A stretch of 64,000 bases of DNA, taken from assembly GCF_910578895.1 (NCBI RefSeq), contig NZ_CAJTSC010000003.1, positions 1 to 64,000 on the forward strand, written 5' to 3'. The translations under genes and the position numbers were made by a program. Below, one piece after another: positions 43,082-52,049 of this stretch. The notes beneath the pieces were generated by a model. It was not told the origin of the DNA, made no database searches, and saw only the letters and a list, made by a program, of their open reading frames with translations. The stretch comes from an uncultured Bacteroides sp. (GTDB lineage Bacteria; Bacteroidota; Bacteroidia; Bacteroidales; Bacteroidaceae). The stretch's first letter is position 1; every line of letters starts with the position of its first letter.

Positions 43082-46000
43082 TTAGAATGAAACATTTAAT
43101 CCGACAGTCCAAGAACGGAAGAACGGATAGGTAGCTCGTTTGGTGTCATTGTCGATTTCCGGGTCGAATACGGAAAGCATATTGCTGTGTTCCCAAATAT
43201 CCTCACCTGTCACGTATACTCTCAGGCGGTCGATGTATTTCTTGGAAACAGGAACGGTGTAACCTAAAGTTACGTTCTTCAGACGGCAGTATGCGCCGTT
43301 TTGCACCCATCTGTCAGACGGCTTGAAGTTAAAGTCGTTACCGCCTTTGTATTGGTAAATACGCGGGAAATAAGCATTAGGATTGTCTTCAGTCCAATGG
43401 TCTTTGTGGATAGTCCATGGCATTTGGGAGTCTGTCCATAGCGGGGCGAATGCTTCCCGGTTGATGATTACTTTACGCTTGCCGACACCTTGGAACATTA
43501 CGGAGATATCAAATCCTTTCCATTGTGCAGCCAGGTTGATACCGTAGAGATAACGAGGATTGGAGTTGCCTAAACAAATCAAATCGCCCGAATTTTCGGG
43601 AGTGGCACCACCTACGCCAATTGTATGGTCGGGGGCACCTACCGCCACGTATTTCACGTCACCGCCGCTTATTTTTCCATCGTTGAAGGATTTGTATCCC
43701 GGGTGGTCTTTCTTATATTGCAGGTATTCATCACGGCTTTGCCAGAAACCATCGGTCTTGTATCCCCAAATTGTATTGATGGCATAGCCTTCCAATAGTT
43801 CTACCGCACCTTCTTTCAATACGCTGGCTCCGTTGTATTCCACCAATTTATTGTCGCTGTCCGAAAGGTTGAAGCTTACCTGATAGCTTACATCCTTGAT
43901 TTTGTCTTTCCAGCCGATATTGAAGTCCCAACCCCAGGTTTTTAATTTACCCATGTTCAATTTGGGTACACCGATACCAATCTGATGGGGTACTTGGGGA
44001 GATGAAAGCATATCATTGTTATATTTCCAATAATATTCAAAGCTACCGGTCAAACGATTGTTCAGGAAACCGAAGTCTACACCAAGATTGGTTGTTTCAA
44101 TAATCTCCCAAGTTTTTTCAGGAGAAGGTAGGCTTGCCTGATAGAACCAATTCTCGCCCACATAAGAAGTAGGAGTGTCTTTTTGTGTATTGGTCATCAG
44201 TGCGAGATAGTCGTAAAGTCCCAATACGGCACCGTTGCCCAATTGCCCCCAAGACGCACGGAGTTTCAGGTTGCTTACAAAGTCCGCGTTAAACCAATCT
44301 TCCATATTGACACGCCATGCACCAGATACAGAGGGGAATGCTCTCCAACGTTTGTCCGGAGCCAAACGTGAACTACCATCGTAACGTACGTTGGCCTCCA
44401 ATAGGTAACGCTCTTTATAGTTATAGTTCAAACGACCGAAGTATGACATCATGGACCAAGGCTCGATGTTGTCGGCAATTTCCGTATTAGTTGCTACAGA
44501 AGCGTCAAAACCTCCATTGAAAGAGAAGAAATTATCAGAGATAAGATTCTTGGCTGTGATGTTGATTTCGTCTTTTCGGTAGTTTTCGTAAGAAGAACCG
44601 GCGAGGATACTGAAGTTGTGTTTCTTGTCGTCCAAGTCGAATGAGTAGTTTACGGTTGCTTCCAGCAAATCGTGATAGTCGCCATATTTTGCCTTATAGA
44701 GTGAACTGGGGTCGTTGGCTCTGTTTCTGATACCCGACTTGGAAATATCGTATCCACCCCAAAGCAGGGAGTGTTTTTCATTTACCTCTGAATAGTAGCC
44801 TGCCCTACGTGATGCGCTCAGGTTGATACGCAGTCCTTTCACTAAGTCTTTGATGGTCATGTTGGCCTTTCCGGTGAATGCTTCGAATTTTCTTTCTCTT
44901 GCACCGCCAGATTTCATAATCTCGATGGGATTTGCTTGGAGGTCACCGTTGTAGAGGTGTCCACTTTCATCGTGTACCGTCCCAAGGTAGTCTTGTGGAA
45001 CCATGATGGATTGGCGACCACGAACAGAGTAGAGTAAACCAAACAACGCACCTGCTCCGTAAGAAGATGATTCTACGTTTCTGGATTGATATTGGATGTT
45101 AACGCCCAAGTCGATATACTTGTTGATGGAAGCGTTCATCTTGGCATGGAGATTGTAGCGTTTGTTACTATCCGGACCATATTTCAGCAAACCGTTCTTA
45201 GTGAAATAGTTGGCAGATAACATATAGTTCATTGCCTTTGTACCGCCGCTAACAGAAACGGAGTGGTTTTGCTGGGTGGTAAAGTCTTTTGTGCCCTCTT
45301 CTACCCAATTAGCCGCATCAAAGTAATCCCAACGTCCGTTGGACAGCGGTCGATAGTTGAAGTTCGGATTACCTACCCAAGACGCTTTCTCCTGAGTCCA
45401 TTCTGCCTTGCCTGCCGCCTGAATACGGCTCTCATCAATAAACCATTGTTCATCCCAAGCAGTCATACGTTCGGGCATATTGCCTGGCTTGTTGAACGTA
45501 ACCGAACCGTTATAGGTGATTCGGGGCTTGCCTTCCGTACCACTCTTGGTAGTAATCAATACAACACCTGCTGCCGCACGAGCACCATAGATAGCTGCCG
45601 AGGCGGCATCTTTCAACACGGAGATAGATTCGATATCGTTGGGGTTCAGCAATGTCATATCACCTTCCACGCCGTCAATCAAGACTAAGGTGGAAGTAGA
45701 GTTGACGGATGAAAAACCACGGATACGCATACCCGATGATTCGCTACCGGGCTGCCCGCTGCCGCGTAAGATGGTAACTCCCGGCAATTCGCCTTGTAAT
45801 GCCGACATCACATCGGAAGAGGGCTTAGAGGCAATCTGGTCGCCTTCGATTGCTGATACGGAACCCGAAAGGTTCACTTTCTTCTGCACACCATAGCCCA
45901 CTACTACCACTTCCTGCAACGTTTCGCTGTCTTCTTTCAGTTTGATGACTCCGTTGGCGGCAGAGGCTTTCAACTCTACAGTTTGGTATCCTATATAAGA

Positions 46001-46246
46001 AAAGACAAGGGTGGAGTTATTAGCGGCTTTCAGGCTGTAATTACCATCCATGTCCGTAATAGTTCCATTGGTTGTACCCTTTTCTTGGATAGATACGCCA
46101 ATAAGGCTTTCATTGGTTGCAGCATCTATCACTTGCCCTTTAATGGTAATGTTGTTTTGAGCAAATACTCCTAAACTGGAGAGAGAGAACATACAGCAAA
46201 GGGACAATAACTGTATGAGTCCCCAAGAGAAAATCTTTTTTCTCAT
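43082..46246 (-). CDS. SusC/RagA TonB-linked outer-membrane transporter
   Basis: A 1054-aa outer-membrane importer. Signal peptide at about 1-29 (ending SLGVFAQ). A carboxypeptidase-regulatory-like domain is at about 32-110 (ITIKGQVIDAATNESLIGVS), followed by the TonB-box-like region (LQEVVVVGYGVQKKVNLSGS). The plug carries the SusC signature SVLKDAASAAIYGARAAAGV. The 22-strand barrel follows and ends in an aromatic (VGLNVSF). First gene of the central PUL operon; a -7 core lies 37 bp upstream. Confidence 0.96.
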   Translation of the reverse strand: MRKKIFSWGLIQLLSLCCMFSLSSLGVFAQNNITIKGQVIDAATNESLIGVSIQEKGTTNGTITDMDGNYSLKAANNSTLVFSYIGYQTVELKASAANGVIKLKEDSETLQEVVVVGYGVQKKVNLSGSVSAIEGDQIASKPSSDVMSALQGELPGVTILRGSGQPGSESSGMRIRGFSSVNSTSTLVLIDGVEGDMTLLNPNDIESISVLKDAASAAIYGARAAAGVVLITTKSGTEGKPRITYNGSVTFNKPGNMPERMTAWDEQWFIDESRIQAAGKAEWTQEKASWVGNPNFNYRPLSNGRWDYFDAANWVEEGTKDFTTQQNHSVSVSGGTKAMNYMLSANYFTKNGLLKYGPDSNKRYNLHAKMNASINKYIDLGVNIQYQSRNVESSSYGAGALFGLLYSVRGRQSIMVPQDYLGTVHDESGHLYNGDLQANPIEIMKSGGARERKFEAFTGKANMTIKDLVKGLRINLSASRRAGYYSEVNEKHSLLWGGYDISKSGIRNRANDPSSLYKAKYGDYHDLLEATVNYSFDLDDKKHNFSILAGSSYENYRKDEINITAKNLISDNFFSFNGGFDASVATNTEIADNIEPWSMMSYFGRLNYNYKERYLLEANVRYDGSSRLAPDKRWRAFPSVSGAWRVNMEDWFNADFVSNLKLRASWGQLGNGAVLGLYDYLALMTNTQKDTPTSYVGENWFYQASLPSPEKTWEIIETTNLGVDFGFLNNRLTGSFEYYWKYNNDMLSSPQVPHQIGIGVPKLNMGKLKTWGWDFNIGWKDKIKDVSYQVSFNLSDSDNKLVEYNGASVLKEGAVELLEGYAINTIWGYKTDGFWQSRDEYLQYKKDHPGYKSFNDGKISGGDVKYVAVGAPDHTIGVGGATPENSGDLICLGNSNPRYLYGINLAAQWKGFDISVMFQGVGKRKVIINREAFAPLWTDSQMPWTIHKDHWTEDNPNAYFPRIYQYKGGNDFNFKPSDRWVQNGAYCRLKNVTLGYTVPVSKKYIDRLRVYVTGEDIWEHSNMLSVFDPEIDNDTKRATYPFFRSWTVGLNVSF

Positions 46247-46282
46247 AATACACAGATTTAATTAATATTAATATGAACGGCA

Positions 46283-46318
46283 CAAAATTAACAAACTGGA
46301 TTGCACTTGACTATCAAA
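46283..46318 (-). promoter_or_regulatory. Putative promoter of the SusC operon
   Basis: Minus-strand TTTG (46315-46318) and TAATTTTG (46283-46290), separated by 24 bp, longer than the usual 19-21. The -7 core is a full match; the -33 assignment is doubtful. Confidence 0.4.
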
Positions 46319-46489
46319 TTTGTATCAAATGCTTTCAAAAGACTTTCTCAACTTTTTATTTTGACTACATCAAACTTTTCTTGTGTACTATGTAATATAT
46401 TGATAAATAATTTGTTAATCAATCTTGGCTGGTGCGTTTAAAAATGATACATTTTTTACTGAAATGTTTATGGAAGTTTGCGAGCCATC

Positions 46490-46538
46490 CTGTTTGAATT
46501 TTGTTCAGCATTATTTTGATAGTTCTTTTAAACAGGTT
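46490..46538. repeat. Dispersed MITE-like repeat, short copy 4
   Basis: CCTGTTTGAATTTTGTTCAG matches the start of copies 1-3, followed by ATAGTTCTTTTAAACAGG, so the ends CCTGTTT and AAACAGG are inverted. It looks like an internally deleted copy of about 50 bp, abutting the WbqC gene stop. Confidence 0.6.
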
Positions 46539-47195
46539 CTACGGACAGGCAAGAATGTTTTTCTGTTTGTTGCTCTGCTGCAATACCAATAAACTTTCCG
46601 GACCCATGTTGAACAGCAGGTCGATGATGCTGAGGTTGGGAAGAAACCCGAGACGCTCCTGAAATACCTGATAGTAGGGTTGTGGAAAGAAATCGGGGTC
46701 TTCGGTACGGAAGTCCTTTTTGGGATGGATGCGTTCGCGGAAATCCGCTTCGCCGGGTGCAAATTCGGTTTTATATTCAGAGGTGCGTTGCATTGCAGGT
46801 TCTATGTCTATCAAGGAGCAGACAAGGTGGCAGAGTTCTTCGTTGAAATCGGCTAAAAACTCATATCTCTTTTCATAGAAGGGGCGGAAGTCATCCTTAT
46901 AGTATTCGAAGAAAGGAGTATGGTTGTATGCCGACTCAATGGCATTCCAATGCAAATGGCGCCAGTTGCCGTGGTCGGAAATGCGGATGTCGCGCATCGG
47001 GCATTTCAATGTGCCGGGTTTTACGGTCGGAATGGAAAGTGCAAGCTCTCCGTCCGGTGCGGCGATGGTGCAGCGGTTGCGATAGGTCTGCTTGGTGTAA
47101 TGGTCGTGCTGTTCGATATATGCTTGGTCGTATGCCAATAGTTTGACGTAATATTCGACAGGTGCCAGATAGGCGGATGAAAGATAGACGGTCAT
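46539..47195 (-). CDS. WbqC-like family protein
   Basis: A 218-aa protein of the WbqC family, found in polysaccharide loci and widely as a stand-alone gene in Bacteroidetes. It opens with VYLSSAYLAPVEYYVKLLAY and has the conserved HYTKQTYRNRCTI and HWNAIESAYNHTPFFEYYKD blocks. Biochemical role unsettled. The start at 47195 (MTVYLSS) is preferred over an earlier in-frame codon in a low-complexity ATTATGAATTATG-type stretch. Last gene of the dapB-lepB-lepB2-wbqC run. Confidence 0.87.
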   Translation of the reverse strand: MTVYLSSAYLAPVEYYVKLLAYDQAYIEQHDHYTKQTYRNRCTIAAPDGELALSIPTVKPGTLKCPMRDIRISDHGNWRHLHWNAIESAYNHTPFFEYYKDDFRPFYEKRYEFLADFNEELCHLVCSLIDIEPAMQRTSEYKTEFAPGEADFRERIHPKKDFRTEDPDFFPQPYYQVFQERLGFLPNLSIIDLLFNMGPESLLVLQQSNKQKNILACP

Positions 47196-47250
47196 TTTGA
47201 ATTGAGAATTATGAATTATGATTTGAGAACCGGGCAATAAGGATAGGGGA

Positions 47251-48195
47251 TTACCTTACTTTTTTCCACATCCTGTCCCACCGGTAGCCGCTGAAAAGTC
47301 CCGTTTCCTCTTCCTTTGAGAGCCAGATGACGGCTGCCTTTCCGATGACATGGTCTTTGGGGACAAGCCCGAACAGGCGGGAATCCGACAGGTTTGTCGG
47401 GTTGTTTGCGCCTACCCAATAGTAATCTTTTGTGAACCGGCAATACTGTACGGGCTTCCCTTCTATAAATAATGTATCGTTTTTGATGTCCGCCCGTTTC
47501 TTCTCGTGCAGTACGAGCGTGTTTCGCAACAGTGTTATGTTCCAAGGATATACACGTACGGATTTTCCTCTGCCGGGGATGATGAGAGGTTTCAGCGCTT
47601 CCGCCGGATTTTCTTTATCGGCGGGTTCTATCCAGTTGCCGCTTCCCAAAGCCTGTTCCAGCAAGTAGTACTCGTACCTGCTGAAACTGCGTACATTCTC
47701 TGTCGTGTCCTGTCCCAGCAAGCGGTTGGGGCGAATGGAAAGGGCGGTGAGCAACGAATCCAGTTGTCTCTCTTTTTTCCGGGGATACTTGTAGAGGAAC
47801 TTCTGGTCGGGGGCGCTCTTTTCGGAAGGGATTACGGAAAAGAGAGAGTCGACCAGCAAGGTGTCTCCCGGCACTCCCAGGCAGCGGCTGATGAATATTT
47901 CCCGTTGCCCGATTGCCGTCTGGGACAGGTTGGCGGGGTTGTTGAACACCAGTATGTCGTCCTTGCGTACGGGCTTGTCCGCCCAGCGGTGATATCCCCA
48001 TAAACCCATAAAAGGGAGCCTTAATCCGTAACTCCATTTGTTTACCAGGATACGTTCACCGCGATAGAGCGAATTTTCCATTCCCGAGGAAGGAATCAGA
48101 TAAGGAGTTGCAACACACCCCCGGAGCAATACTACTACGAGTATCATTCCTGCTATGGTAGCTGTAATCTTCCGGTTCCTTTCCCGCATACGCAT
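47251..48195 (-). CDS. Signal peptidase I, second paralog
   Basis: A 314-aa S26A-type peptidase anchored by one N-terminal helix (ITATIAGMILVVVLLRGC). The catalytic Ser is in PSSGMENSL, the general-base Lys in ILVNKWSYG, with box D/E motifs SRCLGVPGDTLLV and LSDSRLFGLVPKDHVIGKA. GANNPTNLSDS replaces the usual GDNRxNSxDS, a departure in box E. In-frame starts are TTG at 48207 and ATG at 48195; I chose the ATG. It lies 44 bp after the first lepB; tandem paralogs suggest different substrates. Confidence 0.88.
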   Translation of the reverse strand: MRMRERNRKITATIAGMILVVVLLRGCVATPYLIPSSGMENSLYRGERILVNKWSYGLRLPFMGLWGYHRWADKPVRKDDILVFNNPANLSQTAIGQREIFISRCLGVPGDTLLVDSLFSVIPSEKSAPDQKFLYKYPRKKERQLDSLLTALSIRPNRLLGQDTTENVRSFSRYEYYLLEQALGSGNWIEPADKENPAEALKPLIIPGRGKSVRVYPWNITLLRNTLVLHEKKRADIKNDTLFIEGKPVQYCRFTKDYYWVGANNPTNLSDSRLFGLVPKDHVIGKAAVIWLSKEEETGLFSGYRWDRMWKKVR

Positions 48196-48239
48196 ACTGA
48201 TTGCCAATCTTTAATCGTTAATCCTTAAACCACACCGTA

Positions 48240-49724
48240 TTAGTGTACCCATTTGAAGATGCGGTTCCAACGAATCTTTCCGTCAAACCAACCGCGGTCT
48301 TTGTTCAACGACAGCCAGACAACGATAGGTTTGCCCACCACATGGTCTTCCGGCACAAATCCCCAGTAGCGGGAGTCGAGGGAGTTGTGGCGGTTATCGC
48401 CCATCATCCAGTAATAATCCAGCTTGAAGGTGTAGGTGTCCGTCTTTTGCCCGTTGATGTAGATGCCGTCTGTCTTTTGCTCCAGCGTATTGCCTTCGTA
48501 GGCCACGATGCAACGCTCGTAAATCGGCAGGTTGTCTTTGGTCAGGGTGAGGGTGGCGCCTTTTTCCGGTATCCAGACCGGACCATAATTGTCGCGCGTC
48601 CAGTTTGTATAAAGATTTTGCGGATACATCTGTCCCGAAAGGTTTTCCGGTTCCATGACAATGCGGCTAATCAGTTTTGTGTTGCCGCTGAGTGCGTCAT
48701 ACATCTTTTTGGTAAGCGGCAAGTGATAAACGGGAGCCAGCTTGCCTTGGGCGTCACGGCGGTTCAGTCCCATCTGTACAAGCCCTTCCTCGTAGTTGAA
48801 GTCATCGGTCATCAGTATTTGGTCGTCGTTGCTGATGCCCAGTTCGCGGAACATGTTTTCCGGTATGTACGGGCCCGTGGTCTGCACGAAATAGTTGAGC
48901 TGCATTTCTTCCGGGTTCTCAATGGCTTTCCCGTCGATATAGACTTGCGTATCCTTGATTTGCAGGGTGTCTCCCGGCAGACCGACACAACGTTTCACGT
49001 AGTTTTCGCGGCGGTCTACGGGGCGTACCACAATGTCGCCATACAGTTGCGGATTGGTACGGATCAGGTTACGGCCGGCGTTGTAGTAGAGGTCGTAGAC
49101 GGTACGTTGCTGGTCGCGCGTCAGGCTGTCCATATTGATTTTATTGGGATATATGCGTTGTCCCTCTCTGTAAGCCAGGCTGTAGAAGTCTTCCTGCTGC
49201 CTGTTGAGTGCCACCGTGTCGCCTGCGGGGAAGTTGAACACGACAATGTCGTTCAGTTTCACTTTACCGAAACCTGGCACGCGTTTGTATTTCCATTGCG
49301 GCCATTCGATGTACGATTTGGTGTTGAACACCGGCAAGGTATGCTGCGCCAGCGGCATGGAGAGCGGTGTGTTCGGCACACGCGGACCATAGCTCATCTT
49401 GCTTACATACAGGAAGTCGCCCACCAGCAGCGATTTCTCCAACGAAGACGAAGGTATCTGATAGTTCTGGAAGATGTAGATATTCACAAAGTAAACCGCT
49501 ACCAGGGCAAAGACGATGGCGTCTACCCAGCTCATGATGCCGCGTACTACCGTATTCTCGGATTGTTTCCAGAAGCTCCAGGGAATCTTCTTGCTGATAT
49601 AGATATCAAATATGAAAGGCACGACAATCAGTCCCAGCCAGCTTTTTACCCAAACCAGGAAGGCGAGATAGAGTAGGGTGACTATGCCGAACTTGATCCA
49701 TTGGGTGCGTGTTGCTTTTCTCAT
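48240..49724 (-). CDS. lepB: Signal peptidase I
   Basis: A 494-aa membrane peptidase cleaving signal peptides of exported proteins, longer than the E. coli enzyme as is usual in Bacteroidetes. Hydrophobic helices are at about 10-45 and 64-85. The catalytic Ser is in QIPSSSLEKSLLVGD and the Lys in LYVSKMSYGPR. Conserved boxes are YVKRCVGLPGDTLQI and MMGDNRHNSLDSRYWGFVPE. A long insertion (about 170-400) separates the boxes. It is 6 bp after dapB, so the two are co-transcribed. Confidence 0.94.
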   Translation of the reverse strand: MRKATRTQWIKFGIVTLLYLAFLVWVKSWLGLIVVPFIFDIYISKKIPWSFWKQSENTVVRGIMSWVDAIVFALVAVYFVNIYIFQNYQIPSSSLEKSLLVGDFLYVSKMSYGPRVPNTPLSMPLAQHTLPVFNTKSYIEWPQWKYKRVPGFGKVKLNDIVVFNFPAGDTVALNRQQEDFYSLAYREGQRIYPNKINMDSLTRDQQRTVYDLYYNAGRNLIRTNPQLYGDIVVRPVDRRENYVKRCVGLPGDTLQIKDTQVYIDGKAIENPEEMQLNYFVQTTGPYIPENMFRELGISNDDQILMTDDFNYEEGLVQMGLNRRDAQGKLAPVYHLPLTKKMYDALSGNTKLISRIVMEPENLSGQMYPQNLYTNWTRDNYGPVWIPEKGATLTLTKDNLPIYERCIVAYEGNTLEQKTDGIYINGQKTDTYTFKLDYYWMMGDNRHNSLDSRYWGFVPEDHVVGKPIVVWLSLNKDRGWFDGKIRWNRIFKWVH

Positions 49725-49730
49725 AATGCT

Positions 49731-50495
49731 TTAGTCTTTTAAAAATGGGAATAAATCGCTCATGCCTAAGAAGCCCTGTTTGTCTGCCGTATATTCCGCT
49801 GCCAATACGGCTCCTAAGGCAAAGCCGCTGCGGGTCTTGGCATCGTGGGTAATCGTGATGCTGTCTGCATCGGAGTCGTAGCGTATGCTGTGGATGCCTG
49901 GCACTTCACCTTCACGGACGGAGCTGACGGGCAATTCGTCGGCGGCACAGTCGGCAGAACCCGATACGGACCCGTCCGGTGCCTGTAGCGTGCCTTTCAC
50001 CCAGCGTTCTTTGCGGTCGAGGTTTTCCAGGATACCTTCGGCAAGGGTGATGGCGGTTCCGCTTGGAGCGTCCAGTTTGTGGATATGGTGCGTCTCACTC
50101 ATCGTTACGTCATAAGCGGGAAACCGGTTCATGATTTTTGCCAGATACTTGTTGACTGCCGAGAATATGGCTACTCCCAGGCTGAAGTTGGACGACCAGA
50201 ACAGCGTCTTGCCGCCTTCGGTACAGAGTTTTCTGACCTCTTCGCCATGCTCTTCCAGCCAGCCTGTGCTGCCCGAAACCAGCTTTACGCCTGCCTTGAA
50301 AGCCTTCATGTAATTGTCGTAGGCTACCATCGGGTTTGTGAACTCTATGGCGACATCGGCGCTCTTGAATGCGTCCGACTCGAAATCCTCCTGGTTATTG
50401 ATGTCGATGATGCTGACAATTTCGTGTCCGCGGCTCAGGGCAATCTTCTCAATCTCCTTGCCCATTTTTCCGTAACCGATTAATGCTATTTTCAT
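49731..50495 (-). CDS. dapB: 4-hydroxy-tetrahydrodipicolinate reductase
   Basis: A 254-aa cytoplasmic enzyme of lysine and meso-diaminopimelate synthesis. The Rossmann loop is ALIGYGKMGKEIE at the N-terminus and the active-site signature is ETHHIHKLDAPSGTA (about 133-147) with the catalytic His and Lys. Full length. First gene of the operon with the two signal peptidases and WbqC-like gene, with a divergent promoter pair to the DUF2851 gene. Confidence 0.96.
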   Translation of the reverse strand: MKIALIGYGKMGKEIEKIALSRGHEIVSIIDINNQEDFESDAFKSADVAIEFTNPMVAYDNYMKAFKAGVKLVSGSTGWLEEHGEEVRKLCTEGGKTLFWSSNFSLGVAIFSAVNKYLAKIMNRFPAYDVTMSETHHIHKLDAPSGTAITLAEGILENLDRKERWVKGTLQAPDGSVSGSADCAADELPVSSVREGEVPGIHSIRYDSDADSITITHDAKTRSGFALGAVLAAEYTADKQGFLGMSDLFPFLKD

Positions 50496-50539
50496 TGTTT
50501 CTTTGGTTTTTATTCAGTTTATCAACAAACTATGTGTTG

Positions 50540-50547
50540 CAAAGGTA
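50540..50547 (-). promoter_or_regulatory. Promoter -7 element TACCTTTG for dapB
   Basis: Minus-strand TAnnTTTG, 44 bp before the dapB ATG, 10 bp from the opposite-facing core at 50558-50565. Confidence 0.5.
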
Positions 50548-50557
50548 ATCTTTTTCT

Positions 50558-50565
50558 TACATTTG
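50558..50565 (+). promoter_or_regulatory. Promoter -7 element TACATTTG for DUF2851 gene
   Basis: Plus-strand TAnnTTTG with GTTG (50536-50539) 18 bp upstream as a near -33 box, 26 bp before the ATG at 50592. It confirms that the in-frame ATG at 50532 is not the start. Confidence 0.6.
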
Positions 50566-50591
50566 TGCACAACATTAACGTCTTGTTAACA

Positions 50592-51866
50592 ATGGAACAA
50601 TTACTGCATTACGTTTGGAAGCACAGGTTATTTCCTCTGATACCACTCCAGACGACCTCCGGACAGCCGGTCGAAGTGATAGATCCCGGTTTGCCGAACA
50701 TGAATGCAGGCCCCGATTTCTTTAACGCAAAGTTGAAAATAGACGGCACGCTCTGGGTGGGGAACGTCGAGTTGCATACGCATGCTTCGGACTGGTTCCG
50801 CCACGGGCACGACCGCAACACGGCATACGACAATGTCATCCTTCATGTGGTGGGCAATTCGGATTGCGAGGTGCGCCGTGCCAATGGCGACCCGGTTCCC
50901 CAGCTGTTGTTGCACTGCCCCGATGATGTCCGCCGGCGCTACGACGAGTTGCAGCGGACAGAGATATATCCCCCTTGCCATTCCATCCTTGCCTCTTTGC
51001 CGAAACTGGCTGTCCACTCCTGGTTGTCGGCGTTGCAGGTGGAGCGCTTCGAACAGAAAGCGCATGCCATCACTGCGCGTTTGGAGCGTTACAACAATCA
51101 TTGGGAGGATGTGTTCTTCATCACCCTTGCCCGTAATTTCGGTTTTGGGCTGAATGGCGATGCCTTTGAGACATGGGCGGGACATTTGCCTTTTCGTGCG
51201 GTGGACAAGCATCGCGACAGCCTTTTCCAGGTAGAGACGTTCTTTTTCGGGCAGGCGGGACTGCTGGAAGAAGAGGGGCAGGAGGATGATTACTACCGGA
51301 AACTCCGGAAAGAGTTCCTCTACTTGCGGCATAAGTTCGAATTGTCCGGACCGATGCCGGACAACCGATGGCGTTTCCTGCGTCTGCGCCCCGGCAACTT
51401 TCCTCACGTGCGTCTGGCGCAACTGGCGTGGTTGTATCATAAGGAACAGTCTCTCTTCTCGCGTGTCATGGCGGCAGAAACGCCGGAAGCCGTGAAGAAG
51501 ATATTGTCGGCACAGGTCTCACCTTATTGGGAGGAACATTTCACGTTCCGGAAATCCTCGCCCCGTCGCGAAAAGCGGTTGGGAGAAAACGCCTTGAACC
51601 TTATTCTTATCAATACCGTCATCCCTTTTCTGTATGCTTACGGAATGCACAAGGCGGATGAGCGGCTTTGCGACCGTGCTACCCGTTTTCTGGAGGCACT
51701 GAAAGCCGAGAACAACCGCGTCACCCGTTTGTGGGACGGTGCGGGGCTTCCCGTCTATACGGCGGCAGACTCACAGGCATTGCTTCAGCTTCAAAAGGAG
51801 TATTGCGACAGGAAAGATTGCCTGCGCTGCCGCTTCGGATATGAGTATTTGAGGAGCAGGGGATAG
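50592..51866 (+). CDS. DUF2851 family protein
   Basis: A 424-aa cytoplasmic protein of a family found almost only in Bacteroidetes. It opens MEQLLHYVWKHRLFPLIPLQ, with the conserved GLPNMNAGPDFFNAKLKIDG and WVGNVELHTHASDWFRHGHD, whose spaced D, E and H residues resemble a nuclease-like metal site. The C-terminus has a cysteine cluster (YCDRKDCLRCRFG). Function is unknown; the nuclease idea is my inference. Monocistronic, followed by a terminator-like hairpin. Confidence 0.88.
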   Translation: MEQLLHYVWKHRLFPLIPLQTTSGQPVEVIDPGLPNMNAGPDFFNAKLKIDGTLWVGNVELHTHASDWFRHGHDRNTAYDNVILHVVGNSDCEVRRANGDPVPQLLLHCPDDVRRRYDELQRTEIYPPCHSILASLPKLAVHSWLSALQVERFEQKAHAITARLERYNNHWEDVFFITLARNFGFGLNGDAFETWAGHLPFRAVDKHRDSLFQVETFFFGQAGLLEEEGQEDDYYRKLRKEFLYLRHKFELSGPMPDNRWRFLRLRPGNFPHVRLAQLAWLYHKEQSLFSRVMAAETPEAVKKILSAQVSPYWEEHFTFRKSSPRREKRLGENALNLILINTVIPFLYAYGMHKADERLCDRATRFLEALKAENNRVTRLWDGAGLPVYTAADSQALLQLQKEYCDRKDCLRCRFGYEYLRSRG

Positions 51867-51869
51867 CGC

Positions 51870-51920
51870 GGTATGAGTTTCCGGTTGGTATGAATTTCCG
51901 ACCGGTATGTATTCTGAAAA
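51870..51920. repeat. 17-bp tandem repeat (3 units)
   Basis: GGTATGAGTTTCCGGTT (51870), GGTATGAATTTCCGACC (51887), then a weaker GGTATGTATTCTGAAAA (51904). It starts 4 bp past the DUF2851 stop. Part of the 371-bp gap 51867-52237, which also holds a terminator-like hairpin, array D and a palindrome at 52050-52062. Confidence 0.6.
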
Positions 51921-51928
51921 AACACTAC

Positions 51929-51949
51929 AAAATGGCAGGGTGCCGTTTT
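51929..51949 (+). terminator. Terminator-like hairpin after DUF2851 gene
   Basis: AAAATGGCA, loop GGG, TGCCGTTTT: a 9-bp stem with one mismatch ending in a short T-run, 63 bp past the stop. Confidence 0.5.
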
Positions 51950-51970
51950 CTGTCGTATATTCAATGTATT

Positions 51971-52036
51971 TCAGTATACGACTGAAGTACATTCAGTATA
52001 CGACTGAAATAGTCTCAGTATACGACAGAGATACCC
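51971..52036. repeat. 22-bp-period palindromic tandem array D (3 units)
   Basis: Units at 51971, 51993 and 52015. The dyad is TTCAGTATACGACTGAA (17 bp, 6-bp arms) and a third version is CTCAGTATACGACAGAG, in which the outer T-A pair has become C-G. Just upstream (51952-51959) GTCGTATA is an inverted copy of TATACGAC. The last unit overlaps GACAGAG-ATACC-CTCTGTC (52024-52042). It is about 200 bp before the PL8 start at 52238. Confidence 0.8.
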
Positions 52037-52049
52037 TCTGTCTGTGCAT

